DNA of 17,340 bases from Flavobacteriaceae bacterium UBA2765 (GCA_002352665.1 DEIV01000004.1:1-17340); one strand, 5' to 3'. Numbered from the stretch's first letter, positions 7,834-16,340 are shown. Notes: a model not told the origin generated them from the letters alone. Translations and numbers: made by a program.

Positions 7834-9228
7834 TTATTTCCGAGTAGATTTTTTAATTTTTTTAAATTTTACAGTAAAATGTCTCATGATTGGTGCTTCA
7901 TCCACAATTATATATCCGGTTTTAGCTTTTTGCCTAGTATCATAAATATTTTTCAATACAGAAGCTATATATTTCATATGATTAAGTGAATAGGTTCTTC
8001 GCGGAATTGCCAAACGCACTAATTCTAATTCAGGATACCTGTTTTTTCTAGTAAAAGGATCTCTGTCAGCCAATACAGTACCTATTTCAACACCTCTTAT
8101 CCCACCAATAATATACAATTCAATTGCCAATGCTTGAGCTCTATATTCATTTCTAGGAATCGTTGGTACAAATTTATTAGCATCTATGAAAATAGCATGT
8201 CCACCAAATGGTTGCAGTACCGGAACTCCATATTCTGTTAATTTTTTGCCTAAGTATGCCACTTGCTCAATTCGACTTTCTAAATAATTAAATTCCGTTG
8301 CTTCATCTAAACCTACTGCTAATGCTGCCATATCTCTACCATTCATACCGCCATAGGTTAAAAAACCTTCATACATGATATTAAAAACAGAAGCTTCTTT
8401 ATATATCTTTTCACTATTTAAGGCAATAAATCCACCCATATTTACCAAACCATCTTTTTTTGCACTCATGGTCATTCCATCTCCATATGAAAAGAACTCT
8501 TTTGCAATTTCTTTGATAGACGTATCCATGTAACCTTTCTCTCTTGTTTTTATAAAATAGGCATTCTCAGCAAATCTAGCTGAATCAAAGAATAGAGGGA
8601 TATCATATGATTTACAGAGTTTTGAAACGGCTTTAATGTTTTTCATTGAAACAGGTTGACCACCCGAACTATTACAAGTAATGGTAAGAATTACAAACGG
8701 AATTTTATCTTTAGGGTTTTCAGTAAAAACCTTCTCAAGTTTTTCAAGATCTATATTTCCTTTAAAAGGGTGATGAATAGTTGTATTAAAAGCTTCATCA
8801 ATTGTACAATCAACAGCTGTTGCTTTTCTAAATTCAATATGACCTTTTGTAGTATCAAAATGGGAGTTACCAGGAACCAAATTACCTTCTTTAACCAGCA
8901 CAGAGAACAAAACATTTTCAGCTGCTCTACCTTGATGTGTTGGTAAAAAATAAGTATAACCGGTTATTTTTTTTATTACTTTTTTTAATTTTAAATAAGA
9001 TTGAGAACCTGCATAACTTTCATCTCCAGTCATCATTGCTGCCCACTGCTGATCACTCATTGCACCAGTGCCAGAATCAGTAAGTAGATCAATAAATACC
9101 TTTTCTGAAGTTAAGTTGAATAAATTGTAATGGGCTTTTTTAATCCATTTTTTGCGTTGTTCTTTAGTTGATCTTTTTATAGACTCAACCATTTTAATTT
9201 TATAGGGTTCGGCATAGGGTAGTTTCAT
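7834..9228 (-). CDS. tnaA: Tryptophanase (PLP-dependent beta-eliminating lyase)
   Basis: Tryptophanase splits L-tryptophan into indole, pyruvate and ammonia in the cytoplasm. The 464-residue protein (E. coli TnaA has 471) shows FIDLLTDSGTGAMSD (45-59), PTHQGRAAEN (96-105), TCNSSGGQPVS (184-194), FDSARFAENAYFIK (214-227) and the PLP-lysine motif Y-G-D-GMT-M-S-A-K-K-D (248-259), where one of Lys257/Lys258, by family the second, holds the cofactor. The C-terminal GIRGVEIGTVLADRDP matches tryptophanase rather than tyrosine phenol-lyase, which has an Arg at the substrate-specificity position in this segment. It is upstream of norC on the same strand but with its own 5' region; the 160-bp gap holds the norC promoter, and no clear terminator is seen in it. 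No tnaB permease or TnaC-like leader peptide is apparent. Confidence 0.9.
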   Translation of the reverse strand: MKLPYAEPYKIKMVESIKRSTKEQRKKWIKKAHYNLFNLTSEKVFIDLLTDSGTGAMSDQQWAAMMTGDESYAGSQSYLKLKKVIKKITGYTYFLPTHQGRAAENVLFSVLVKEGNLVPGNSHFDTTKGHIEFRKATAVDCTIDEAFNTTIHHPFKGNIDLEKLEKVFTENPKDKIPFVILTITCNSSGGQPVSMKNIKAVSKLCKSYDIPLFFDSARFAENAYFIKTREKGYMDTSIKEIAKEFFSYGDGMTMSAKKDGLVNMGGFIALNSEKIYKEASVFNIMYEGFLTYGGMNGRDMAALAVGLDEATEFNYLESRIEQVAYLGKKLTEYGVPVLQPFGGHAIFIDANKFVPTIPRNEYRAQALAIELYIIGGIRGVEIGTVLADRDPFTRKNRYPELELVRLAIPRRTYSLNHMKYIASVLKNIYDTRQKAKTGYIIVDEAPIMRHFTVKFKKIKKSTRK

Positions 9229-9530
9229 TATATTAATTTTGAATTTGAAAATTGTTATGAGAAAAATAGTAGAATAAAAAAAAGTATTGTCTTAGATAGA
9301 CTTAGGCGGAGATATTATCCGGTCGTTTGATTTTAATACAAACGTCTTTGTAAATAAGGTTACTCAATTTGAAAATGATCATTTCTGATTTACTTTTACA
9401 ATATCAAAATTACTAATAAAGTAACCAATTTGGGTTAAAATACAAGAAATTTTAATTAAAGACAAAATAGTATTTTGTTACACAGATTAATAAAATAAAT
9501 AATACCTTTGTACTTTAAATATATTTAGAT
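9229..9530. promoter_or_regulatory. Divergent intergenic region between tnaA and the small Cys-motif gene
   Basis: This 302-bp region separates divergent genes. On the minus strand TAATTTTG (9412-9405) matches the TANNTTTG -10 and could drive tnaA. It lies between the inverted heptamers GGTTACT (9358-9364) and AGTAACC (9420-9426), each followed by a CAATTTG/AATTTGG-like tail. A perfect 12-bp palindrome, AAATGATCATTT (9373-9384), lies just downstream of the presumed tnaA start site. On the plus strand TACCTTTG (9503-9510) matches the -10 for the 9531 gene, with a leader of only about 15 bases. No CRP/FNR-type box like that of nirS is seen at the matching spacing. The matches are seen; promoter activity is inferred. 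Confidence 0.5.
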
Positions 9531-9923
9531 TTGAACAAACACGATTTTGCTATTATTTTTATTGTTCTTTATATGATGGCAATGTTGCGTCCTTTAGGAC
9601 CTTTAATTGTGTATTATATCAATTACGATTATATAGCCGAGGAGCTTTGTGAAAACAGAGACAAGCCTATTCTAGATTGTAATGGGCGTTGCTATCTTAA
9701 TGCATTGATTAAAAGACAAGCACCTCAATCTGAAAATGAAAAACCTATTTCTACTGTTCCATTGAACATGAATGATTACCCTATTTCGACTTTAGATTTT
9801 TATAGGTACATATCGTCTTATGAATTTAATTTTAAAGAGCTGATTTCTTCTAATTTTTATAAGCATTTTATAATTAGTGAATATAGTAGTGCCATATTCC
9901 GTCCACCTCAGTTAGTGGCTTAA
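9531..9923 (+). CDS. Small membrane-anchored protein with Cys motif, upstream of the OprC-like receptor
   Basis: This 130-residue protein has no function I can name with confidence. It has one hydrophobic N-terminal segment (about 6-31), then a short motif region NYDYIAEELCENRDKPILDC followed by NGRCYL, giving three cysteines at 40, 50 and 54 (C-x9-C-x3-C), and a polar C-terminal half. From memory, similar short proteins with this Cys motif occur in many Bacteroidota near TonB-dependent receptors; this is unverified. The cysteines suggest metal binding or a redox role on the periplasmic side. The start is a TTG at 9531, because an in-frame stop lies at 9516-9518 and the first ATG (9573) would remove much of the membrane segment. 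A -10 box at 9503-9510 precedes it. It lies 334 bp upstream of the OprC-like receptor on the same strand, which suggests a link to copper handling. Confidence 0.75.
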   Translation: MNKHDFAIIFIVLYMMAMLRPLGPLIVYYINYDYIAEELCENRDKPILDCNGRCYLNALIKRQAPQSENEKPISTVPLNMNDYPISTLDFYRYISSYEFNFKELISSNFYKHFIISEYSSAIFRPPQLVA

Positions 9924-10257
9924 ATTTCTTCTTATTATTGTATAAAGCTTTAGTTTTTCTTTTGGGAATTAATTTGGCATTTAGTGAATACAAATTGTTT
10001 TAAATTGATACAGTTTGGACATAGTAAAGAGATTAAGTAAATAACTTTCTTACTAAATTCACAATAGCAACAAATCTTACCCTAAGATGTTAAACGTCAT
10101 TATTTTAATAAGAAGCATTCCTTATTTTAGTTTATAACATAAACTAAATATCAATTATGTTAAATAATAAAATTTAGTGCAATACCGAATATGTGTATTG
10201 TGCATCTGATTAATGTAAAGATCCTTTTTTAGGCATCTTTACTAAACAAAATATATA
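9924..10257 (+). promoter_or_regulatory. Leader region of the OprC-like receptor with degenerate FNR-type box and hairpins
   Basis: This 334-bp gap has no credible gene. ATGTTAAACGTCAT (10087-10100) matches 9 of 14 positions of the nirS/norC box, with an intact right half site GTCAT, and exactly 22 bp downstream lies TATTTTAG (10123-10130), one mismatch from TANNTTTG. Further down are three possible hairpins: TAGTTTA/TAAACTA (10128-10146), CAATAC/GTATTG (about 10180-10200) and GTAAAGAT/ATCTTTAC (10215-10222 with 10235-10242), the last ending 15 bases before the ATG. No known riboswitch core such as the cobalamin B12 box is evident. Regulation by the nirS/norC regulator is possible but rests on a weak box. 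Confidence 0.4.
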
Positions 10258-12546
10258 ATGAATAAATCAATTTTTATTAGTGTTGTATTTACACTGGTAA
10301 GTACATTACTATTTGCTCAAAGTATAGTATTTGAAGGTACTATTCTTGATGAGCAAACTAAAAAACCTATTGAAAACGCAACGGTTAAAGTTGTAAATTC
10401 TAATATTTATACTTTAACAAATACAGAAGGTTGGTTTAGTATAGAAGCATCTAAAGAAGCTGTATTTGAAATCATGCATATGTCCTATAAAACGGTAAAA
10501 TTACCTGCTGGAGAGACATCAAGTATTCGTCTAGTTTCAAAGAAAATTTCTTTAGATGAAATTGTTGTAAAGTCACATCCATTAGATGATATTTCTCATT
10601 CAGTTATCGTAATTGACGATGCTAAAAAAGGTAGCCAAGCACGTAACGCAGCTGAACTTTTTAATGATATCTCAGGATTTAGTATTCAGAAACGTAGTGC
10701 TACGGCATCTGAGCCATCTTTTAGGGCTTTTAAATATGAACAAATGAATATTAAATATGATGGTGGTACAAAGGTTGTTCATGCTTGTCCTAATAGAATG
10801 GATCCTGCTACAGCTCATGTAATACCTGAAGAGGTAAGTAAGGTTGAAGTTGTTAAAGGGCCTTTTACGGTTCGTTATGGACAAAATTTTGGAGCTATTG
10901 TGAATTTGGTTACACGAACCCCAACTCCTGAAGATTATGGTTTTCATGGAAGTGTTCAAAGTGGTTTTGAAACCAATGGCGAAAATTTTATGGCTGGAGC
11001 CGAATTACAATATGCTGCTGATAAATTTGATTTTACGGTAACCGGAGAACATCGAGATTTTGATGATTATACTGACGGAAATGGCGTAGAGACGCCCGCA
11101 TCTTTTACTACAGATAGTTACTCAATTAAAGCTGGCTATAATCCTAAAAATAATCAAAGATTACAAGTAGATTGGAGGCAAAAATTTGGTAGTGATATTG
11201 ATCATGCAGGCTTACCAATGGATTCGCCTAAAGATGATAGCTATTCACTTGGAATTGATTATAAAGCTCAGAAAATTTCTGACATGATCAATAGCCTAAC
11301 TATAAAGTCCTATTTGTCTTTTGTTGATCATTTGATGACCAATCATGAACGTCCAAGTTTTAAGAAAATGGATGCTCAAACACCGGTAACAGCTAATACC
11401 TATGGTGGTAAATTTGAATTAGGCCTAACGCCTAATGATCGTTGGTTGCTATATTTAGGAATAGATGCTGATATTATCAGTAGAGATGGTGAGCGTACTA
11501 GAATTATCAAATTAAAACCTGATGGCACTGCATTTCCAGAAGATGCTCGTCCGGTTTTTTATGATGCCGTTTGGCAAGATGCTTTCTCATCTGACTTTGG
11601 TTTATTTTCTGAAGCCAATTATAAATTATCTGAAAAATGGGCTGCTACTGCGGGGTTACGTGTTGATTTTTTTCGTGCTAAAATTGACGATCCTGCCGCA
11701 GGTTTTGCTACATTATACGGAGTAGGGTTTGATGATGTTTCTGAAAGCACTATCAATGGTAATTTTGCACTTAAGTATAGAAATAAAGGTACACAAGTAC
11801 AATTGGCTTATGGGTTAGGTACGAGGTCTGCTTCAATGGTAGAGCGATATATTTATCACTTTTCTATTGGTTCAGATTCTTATGAATATGTTGGAAATCC
11901 TTTTTTAGATCCTGAAAAGAACAATCAATTTGAGGTGGCCGTTAAGCATAGAAAAGATAAAATAAATATTGGAGTAAGTGTGTTTTATTCAATTATGAAA
12001 GATTATATATCAGCCATAGTTAGAGATGATGATGCAAATTTTGAAACTATTTTTGTAAATCCATTTACACATGCAAAGCAATATGTAAATGTAGATGCCA
12101 ATCAAGTTGGATTTGATGCCTTTTTTAATTATAAAATAACTTCACATCTTGAATTTTTATCTGATATGGCATATACCAAAGCTACTAATGAAACTTATGA
12201 TGAACCGTTGGCTCAAGTAGCACCTTTCAGTGCTCATTTGGGATTAAAGTATGAAAAGAAGTCTTATTGGTTTGATTTACGTACTCATATTGTTGCAGAG
12301 CAAAACCAGCTGTCAGCTTCTTTTAAAGAGACAGTACCTACACCAGGTTATACAACATTTGATATCCGATTAGGAGTAGAACCTATAAAAGGATTGAAAT
12401 TAGGAGCTGCCGCATTGAATATTTTTGATGAAGCTTATTACGATCACTTAAATTTTACTTTTAAAAATACAGTAGATAATGTTGTAGGAGGCCGAATTTT
12501 TGAGCCTGGTCGTAGTTTTAGTATATATGCTAAATACATTTTTTAA
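10258..12546 (+). CDS. OprC/NosA-like copper TonB-dependent receptor
   Basis: The 762-residue protein has a signal peptide (1-20), a carboxypeptidase-D-like regulatory domain (about 22-95), a TonB-box-like LDEIVV (99-104), a plug domain containing VVKGPFTVRYGQNFGAIVNLVT, and a beta-barrel ending KYIF. In the plug, HACPNRMDPATAH places Cys177 and Met181 in a CxxxM motif, and in the barrel DHLMTNH places His358 and Met360 in an HxM motif. These match in sequence and in spacing (181 residues between Cys and His) the CxxxM-HxM copper site described for Pseudomonas OprC (Cys143, Met147, His323, Met325). OprC and NosA take up copper across the outer membrane, NosA in connection with N2O reductase. 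The gene follows the small Cys-motif gene and ends with a strong terminator at 12608. Copper specificity is inferred from these motifs. Confidence 0.9.
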   Translation: MNKSIFISVVFTLVSTLLFAQSIVFEGTILDEQTKKPIENATVKVVNSNIYTLTNTEGWFSIEASKEAVFEIMHMSYKTVKLPAGETSSIRLVSKKISLDEIVVKSHPLDDISHSVIVIDDAKKGSQARNAAELFNDISGFSIQKRSATASEPSFRAFKYEQMNIKYDGGTKVVHACPNRMDPATAHVIPEEVSKVEVVKGPFTVRYGQNFGAIVNLVTRTPTPEDYGFHGSVQSGFETNGENFMAGAELQYAADKFDFTVTGEHRDFDDYTDGNGVETPASFTTDSYSIKAGYNPKNNQRLQVDWRQKFGSDIDHAGLPMDSPKDDSYSLGIDYKAQKISDMINSLTIKSYLSFVDHLMTNHERPSFKKMDAQTPVTANTYGGKFELGLTPNDRWLLYLGIDADIISRDGERTRIIKLKPDGTAFPEDARPVFYDAVWQDAFSSDFGLFSEANYKLSEKWAATAGLRVDFFRAKIDDPAAGFATLYGVGFDDVSESTINGNFALKYRNKGTQVQLAYGLGTRSASMVERYIYHFSIGSDSYEYVGNPFLDPEKNNQFEVAVKHRKDKINIGVSVFYSIMKDYISAIVRDDDANFETIFVNPFTHAKQYVNVDANQVGFDAFFNYKITSHLEFLSDMAYTKATNETYDEPLAQVAPFSAHLGLKYEKKSYWFDLRTHIVAEQNQLSASFKETVPTPGYTTFDIRLGVEPIKGLKLGAAALNIFDEAYYDHLNFTFKNTVDNVVGGRIFEPGRSFSIYAKYIF

Positions 12547-12607
12547 AACATAATTATTAATCTTAATATTTAAAAACAATACGGTTATTTATTTGATTTA
12601 GTAATTG

Positions 12608-12645
12608 CCCGGAAAGTGCTTGTGAATTTCTTTCCGGGATTTTTT
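12608..12645 (+). terminator. Rho-independent terminator after the OprC-like receptor
   Basis: CCCGGAAAG (12608-12616) and CTTTCCGGG (12630-12638) form a perfect 9-bp GC-rich stem with a 13-base loop, followed by A and six T (12640-12645). It ends 37 bases before the next gene, where I find no clear TANNTTTG promoter, so that gene may depend partly on read-through or on a promoter I cannot recognise. Confidence 0.88.
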
Positions 12646-12682
12646 ATAATACAATTGAATAATATAAAAAATACAAAAAGAC

Positions 12683-14983
12683 ATGAATAAATTTATATTT
12701 ATAATGCTGATAAGTTTTATTACTTTATCAGCATGGTCCCAGAAAATTACTGTTATAGGAACAGTAATAGATGTTACAAGTAATGAACCCCTAGTGGGAG
12801 TTCACGTAAAAAATGATAACGCTGCTGAAGGCACAACTACAGATGAAAAAGGTTCATTTATTTTAGATAATATAGAGCAAAGCGGGTTGCTTAATTTCTC
12901 ATATTTAGGATACAATACAATAACAGTTAAGGCAGGCAATAATATGACTGTTACCATGGAGCAAGCAACTATTGGTTTAGACATGGTAGTTGTTAGTGCT
13001 TCGCGTGTTTTACAAAAACGTAAAGAGCTACCGGTTGCTATTACATCTATTTCAAGGAAAACAATTGAAGAGATAAATCCAACCACTGTTGATCAAATTC
13101 TAAATCAGAAAAGTGGTGTGCACATGATTGATTTAGGAAATGAACAACATATGATGGCCATCCGTCAACCTATCTCTACCAAAAGCTTATACCTTTATCT
13201 AGAAGATGGTATTCCAATTAGGCCAAATGGAGTTTTTAATCATAATGCCTTATTAGAAATGAATATGGCAGCTACTGAAAATGTAGAAGTTATAAAAGGA
13301 CCTTACTCAGCCCTATATGGAGGTGAAGCCATAGGTGGATCTATTAATTTTATTACTCAAAAACCTACTCAAAAACTAACAGGTAAGGTAGGTTTACGTG
13401 GTGATGGATATGGTTATTTTAGAGCTGATGCCAAGGTTTCTACAACTATAGGAAAAACTGGAGTATATTTTTCAACATATAAGTCAGCTGTTGAAGACGG
13501 AATTAGTGAATATGGCGATTATGACAAGCTTGCTATTACTGGTAAGATTACACATTCTTTTTCAGATGATTTAAATTGGTCAAATACAATTACTTACGTA
13601 GATTATTTTAGTGAAATGAGTGGTAATTTAGAGCAAGAACAATTTGAAAATGAAGATTATACATCAAATCATACCTTTACTTTTAGAGATGCAAAATCAT
13701 TACGCTTTAACTCAACGTTAAATAAATCTTGGAATGAGAATAACACCTCTATTTTGACTTTTGTCTTTAGAGATAATGTAATGGGGCAAAACCCAAGTTA
13801 TAGAATTTCAAGTAGAACCGCTCCTGACTCATTTACATCTGGCGAATTAAATGAAAATAGTTTTAATAGTTACGTAGCTTATTTTCAACATAATATTAAA
13901 TTAGATGCCTTAAAATCTAATATAATGATTGGTGCTAATATTGATTTTAGTCCAAAAGAAGCTTTTGCTAAAATATTGGAAGTCTATAGAAATGCAGATG
14001 GTGTTTTTGAATCGTATACAGAAACAGGAAACTTCAAATCAAATTATGAAACAGATATTGTCAATACTGGACTTTATATTATGGGCGATATAGAGCTTTT
14101 TGAGAATTTTAAAGTTAATGCCGGATTGAGATATGATATCTATAGTTATGATTTTAGAAATAATATTGATGATGCTTCAGACTTTTCATCTTTAGATGCT
14201 AAAGAGACTTATAATTCAGTTACCCCGCGTATTGGACTCGTTTTTAATACTACGAATAATATTGGTTTTTATACTAATTATAGCGTTGGTTTTATACCAC
14301 CAAGTATTAGTGATTTATTTGCAGAAGATGATGTGCCGCTATTAGATGCAACAACTTTTGATAATTTTGAAGTTGGAGGTTGGATGAGTTTATTTGATAA
14401 AAAATTATATTTAGATTTTGCAACTTATATTATGAAAGGAAATAACGAAGTTGTTTCTGTAAGAACAATATATGAAGGCATAGATGTAAGTGAAAATAAA
14501 AATGTTGGTGAAACAGAACATAAAGGAATTGAGTTTGGGGTAGTCTTAAAATCTATAAAAAATTTAAGTTTAAGATATAATGCCGCTTATTCTGAACATA
14601 CATTTGTTGACTTTGTAACAAAAATTGAAGATGGGCAGCCCACAGTAGATTATAGTGGTAATGAGATGCCTGGAGCACCAAACTGGGTGTCAAATTCAGG
14701 TATTGATTATAAAGCACCGTTTCTAAAAGGTATACGGTTTGGACTAGAATGGCAGCATGTTGGTGAATATTTTACTGAAGAAAAAAATGAAGTAACGTAT
14801 GATGGATATGATTTGTTTAATGCACGCTTAGGTTATGATGGTGAACATATAGGTTTATGGATGAACATAATGAATTTATCTGATGATTTATATTCTACAA
14901 GAGCCAGTACAGCATGGGGCAAAACAACATATAAACCTGGTTTACCACGTACATTTTTAATCGGACTGAATTATAAGTTTTAA
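12683..14983 (+). CDS. TonB-dependent receptor with carboxypeptidase-D-like domain, paired with a lipoprotein gene
   Basis: The 766-residue protein has a signal peptide (1-20, ending SQ), a carboxypeptidase-D-like domain (about 22-95), a TonB-box-like LDMVVVSA (99-106), a plug with EVIKGPYSALYGGEAIGGSINFIT (the usual end of the plug), and a beta-barrel ending in GLNYKF. The plug is rich in His and Met: GVHM (147-148), EQHMM (156-158), NHN (186-188) and EMNM (192-195). This could reflect a soft-metal ligand, but part of this may simply be family consensus, as in FecA-like receptors with the IPIRPNG stretch. It lacks the CxxxM and HxM pair of the preceding receptor. The downstream lipoprotein gene starts 70 bp after its stop, with a hairpin between, so the two look like a receptor-lipoprotein pair. 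Substrate unknown. Confidence 0.9.
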   Translation: MNKFIFIMLISFITLSAWSQKITVIGTVIDVTSNEPLVGVHVKNDNAAEGTTTDEKGSFILDNIEQSGLLNFSYLGYNTITVKAGNNMTVTMEQATIGLDMVVVSASRVLQKRKELPVAITSISRKTIEEINPTTVDQILNQKSGVHMIDLGNEQHMMAIRQPISTKSLYLYLEDGIPIRPNGVFNHNALLEMNMAATENVEVIKGPYSALYGGEAIGGSINFITQKPTQKLTGKVGLRGDGYGYFRADAKVSTTIGKTGVYFSTYKSAVEDGISEYGDYDKLAITGKITHSFSDDLNWSNTITYVDYFSEMSGNLEQEQFENEDYTSNHTFTFRDAKSLRFNSTLNKSWNENNTSILTFVFRDNVMGQNPSYRISSRTAPDSFTSGELNENSFNSYVAYFQHNIKLDALKSNIMIGANIDFSPKEAFAKILEVYRNADGVFESYTETGNFKSNYETDIVNTGLYIMGDIELFENFKVNAGLRYDIYSYDFRNNIDDASDFSSLDAKETYNSVTPRIGLVFNTTNNIGFYTNYSVGFIPPSISDLFAEDDVPLLDATTFDNFEVGGWMSLFDKKLYLDFATYIMKGNNEVVSVRTIYEGIDVSENKNVGETEHKGIEFGVVLKSIKNLSLRYNAAYSEHTFVDFVTKIEDGQPTVDYSGNEMPGAPNWVSNSGIDYKAPFLKGIRFGLEWQHVGEYFTEEKNEVTYDGYDLFNARLGYDGEHIGLWMNIMNLSDDLYSTRASTAWGKTTYKPGLPRTFLIGLNYKF

Positions 14984-15006
14984 GTACATTTAATTTTATT
15001 AATTTC

Positions 15007-15037
15007 ACCCGTCTATTTCTAATTTTGATAGATGGGT
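15007..15037 (+). terminator. Intercistronic hairpin between the second receptor and the lipoprotein gene
   Basis: ACCCGTCTAT (15007-15016) and ATAGATGGGT (15028-15037) form a 10-bp stem with one G-U pair and an 11-base loop. It is followed by TATAAAAAC, not a T run, so full termination is unlikely. It may tune expression of the lipoprotein relative to the receptor or protect the upstream message. Confidence 0.6.
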
Positions 15038-15053
15038 TATAAAAACTATAAAA

Positions 15054-16340
15054 ATGAAATATAACAGAATTAAAATTATGAGTGTGGTATTATCAATACT
15101 TATGCTTTCATGTAAAGAAAAGAAATTAACTACTGTTGATAAAGGAAATGATAAAATAACTGTTGATAATCATAGGCTTACAGATTCAAAAGTAAACTCT
15201 GAAGGCGTCTTTTTGTTTAATTCGGATAGTGAAATATTAATCAATTGGACAGAGTGGTATAAGGAGAGAGAACGAAACATTCTAAAATTTGCATTTTTTG
15301 ATAATGAAACTCAGCAGTTTTCTGAACCAATCACAGTTTCTCCCTCAAAAGGATTGCAAATGCATGCAGAGAGCATGGCCAAGGTGGGAATAACTGCAAA
15401 GGGAATAATTTATGCAGTTTTTAGAGTAAAAGCAAAATCAAATCGCTCTATGTTTGGTGGTACGATGTATTATACAATTTCATCAGACAAAGGAAAAACT
15501 TGGAGTGATAAAGTTAAGCTTACTGCAGATCCGAACTCTACAAGCCAAAGTTTTTTTGATATCGCGATGTTACCAGACGGAGAGATAGGAATTACTTGGC
15601 TAGATAGTAGAATGCCAATTCATAAAGGTAGAAATGGAAAAACGCTATATTTTGCTAAAACGAATATGAATAAAGGTTTTCAAAATGAAATTCCAATTGC
15701 AGGTTCTACTTGCGAATGTTGTAGAACTGAAATTTATATTGATCAGCATAAAAGGATACATGTAGCTTATAGAAATATCATAGAAAAAGATGAAGAAGTA
15801 TTAAACACTAATTTTGTTGTAAGTGATGTTGAGATTAGAGATATGTATTATGTTTTATCTGAAGATAATGGCAAAACATTTTCATCACCAATACCTATAA
15901 GTAAGGATAATTGGCATATAAATGGATGTCCTCATACTGGACCTTCATTAGCCTTGAATGGTGCTGATTTAGGAGCTTTGTGGTTTACCGCTGCAGATAA
16001 TAATGCCGGAATTTTCTTCACCTCTAAAACGAAGGGGCAATTTAATGAAAGAGAATTATTGAGTGCTGATGGACGTCACCCTCAAATGATATCGCTTAAT
16101 GGAAAGTTTTTTGTTGTTTATGAAACTTATTATGAATTAGAAGATAAGGGATATACAAAAATAATAATGGAAGAAATAGAATCACTTAAAAATAAAAGTA
16201 AAAATGAAATAAGTGATCCAGAAACAAATAATAATCATGCCGTTATTACTTCAATAGATGAATCAGCAATTTTACTGGCATGGATAAATACCAATACAAG
16301 AAACCCAAAGGTTATTTATAAAATAATTCCTATTGGTTAA
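15054..16340 (+). CDS. Lipoprotein with BNR-like repeats and CECC/GCPH motifs, probable beta-propeller
   Basis: The 428-residue protein begins with a lipoprotein signal ending LMLSC (Cys20), so it is probably anchored to the outer membrane. Two BNR/Asp-box-like repeats, SSDKGKTWS (143-151) and SEDNGKTFSSP (269-279), indicate a sialidase-type beta-propeller fold, and automated annotation would probably call it exo-alpha-sialidase. I doubt that: I see no convincing sialidase catalytic arginine triad, and instead the sequence has STCECCRTE (Cys220, Cys222, Cys223), NGCPHTGPS (Cys292, His294) and MHAESM (Met103, His104, Met108). These look like metal- or haem-binding ligands or structural disulfides. 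It follows a TonB receptor as the second gene of an apparent operon, reminiscent of receptor plus substrate-binding lipoprotein pairs. A metal-capture partner for the receptor is my inference. The residues after Cys20 (KEKK) are not an acidic surface-export signal, so it may face the periplasm. Confidence 0.82.
   Translation: MKYNRIKIMSVVLSILMLSCKEKKLTTVDKGNDKITVDNHRLTDSKVNSEGVFLFNSDSEILINWTEWYKERERNILKFAFFDNETQQFSEPITVSPSKGLQMHAESMAKVGITAKGIIYAVFRVKAKSNRSMFGGTMYYTISSDKGKTWSDKVKLTADPNSTSQSFFDIAMLPDGEIGITWLDSRMPIHKGRNGKTLYFAKTNMNKGFQNEIPIAGSTCECCRTEIYIDQHKRIHVAYRNIIEKDEEVLNTNFVVSDVEIRDMYYVLSEDNGKTFSSPIPISKDNWHINGCPHTGPSLALNGADLGALWFTAADNNAGIFFTSKTKGQFNERELLSADGRHPQMISLNGKFFVVYETYYELEDKGYTKIIMEEIESLKNKSKNEISDPETNNNHAVITSIDESAILLAWINTNTRNPKVIYKIIPIG

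Noticed and set aside
7834..9228. Tyrosine phenol-lyase as the product
   Set aside because: The C-terminal GIRGVEIG segment and the AMSAKKD-like cofactor motif fit tryptophanase; tyrosine phenol-lyase has an Arg in this segment that is missing here.
9924..10257. Cobalamin or other known riboswitch before the OprC-like receptor
   Set aside because: No conserved core such as the B12 box is present; only short AT-rich hairpins are seen.
15054..16340. Functional exo-alpha-sialidase
   Set aside because: BNR-like repeats only indicate a propeller; I could not find the sialidase catalytic residues, and the context is metal uptake rather than sialic acid use.
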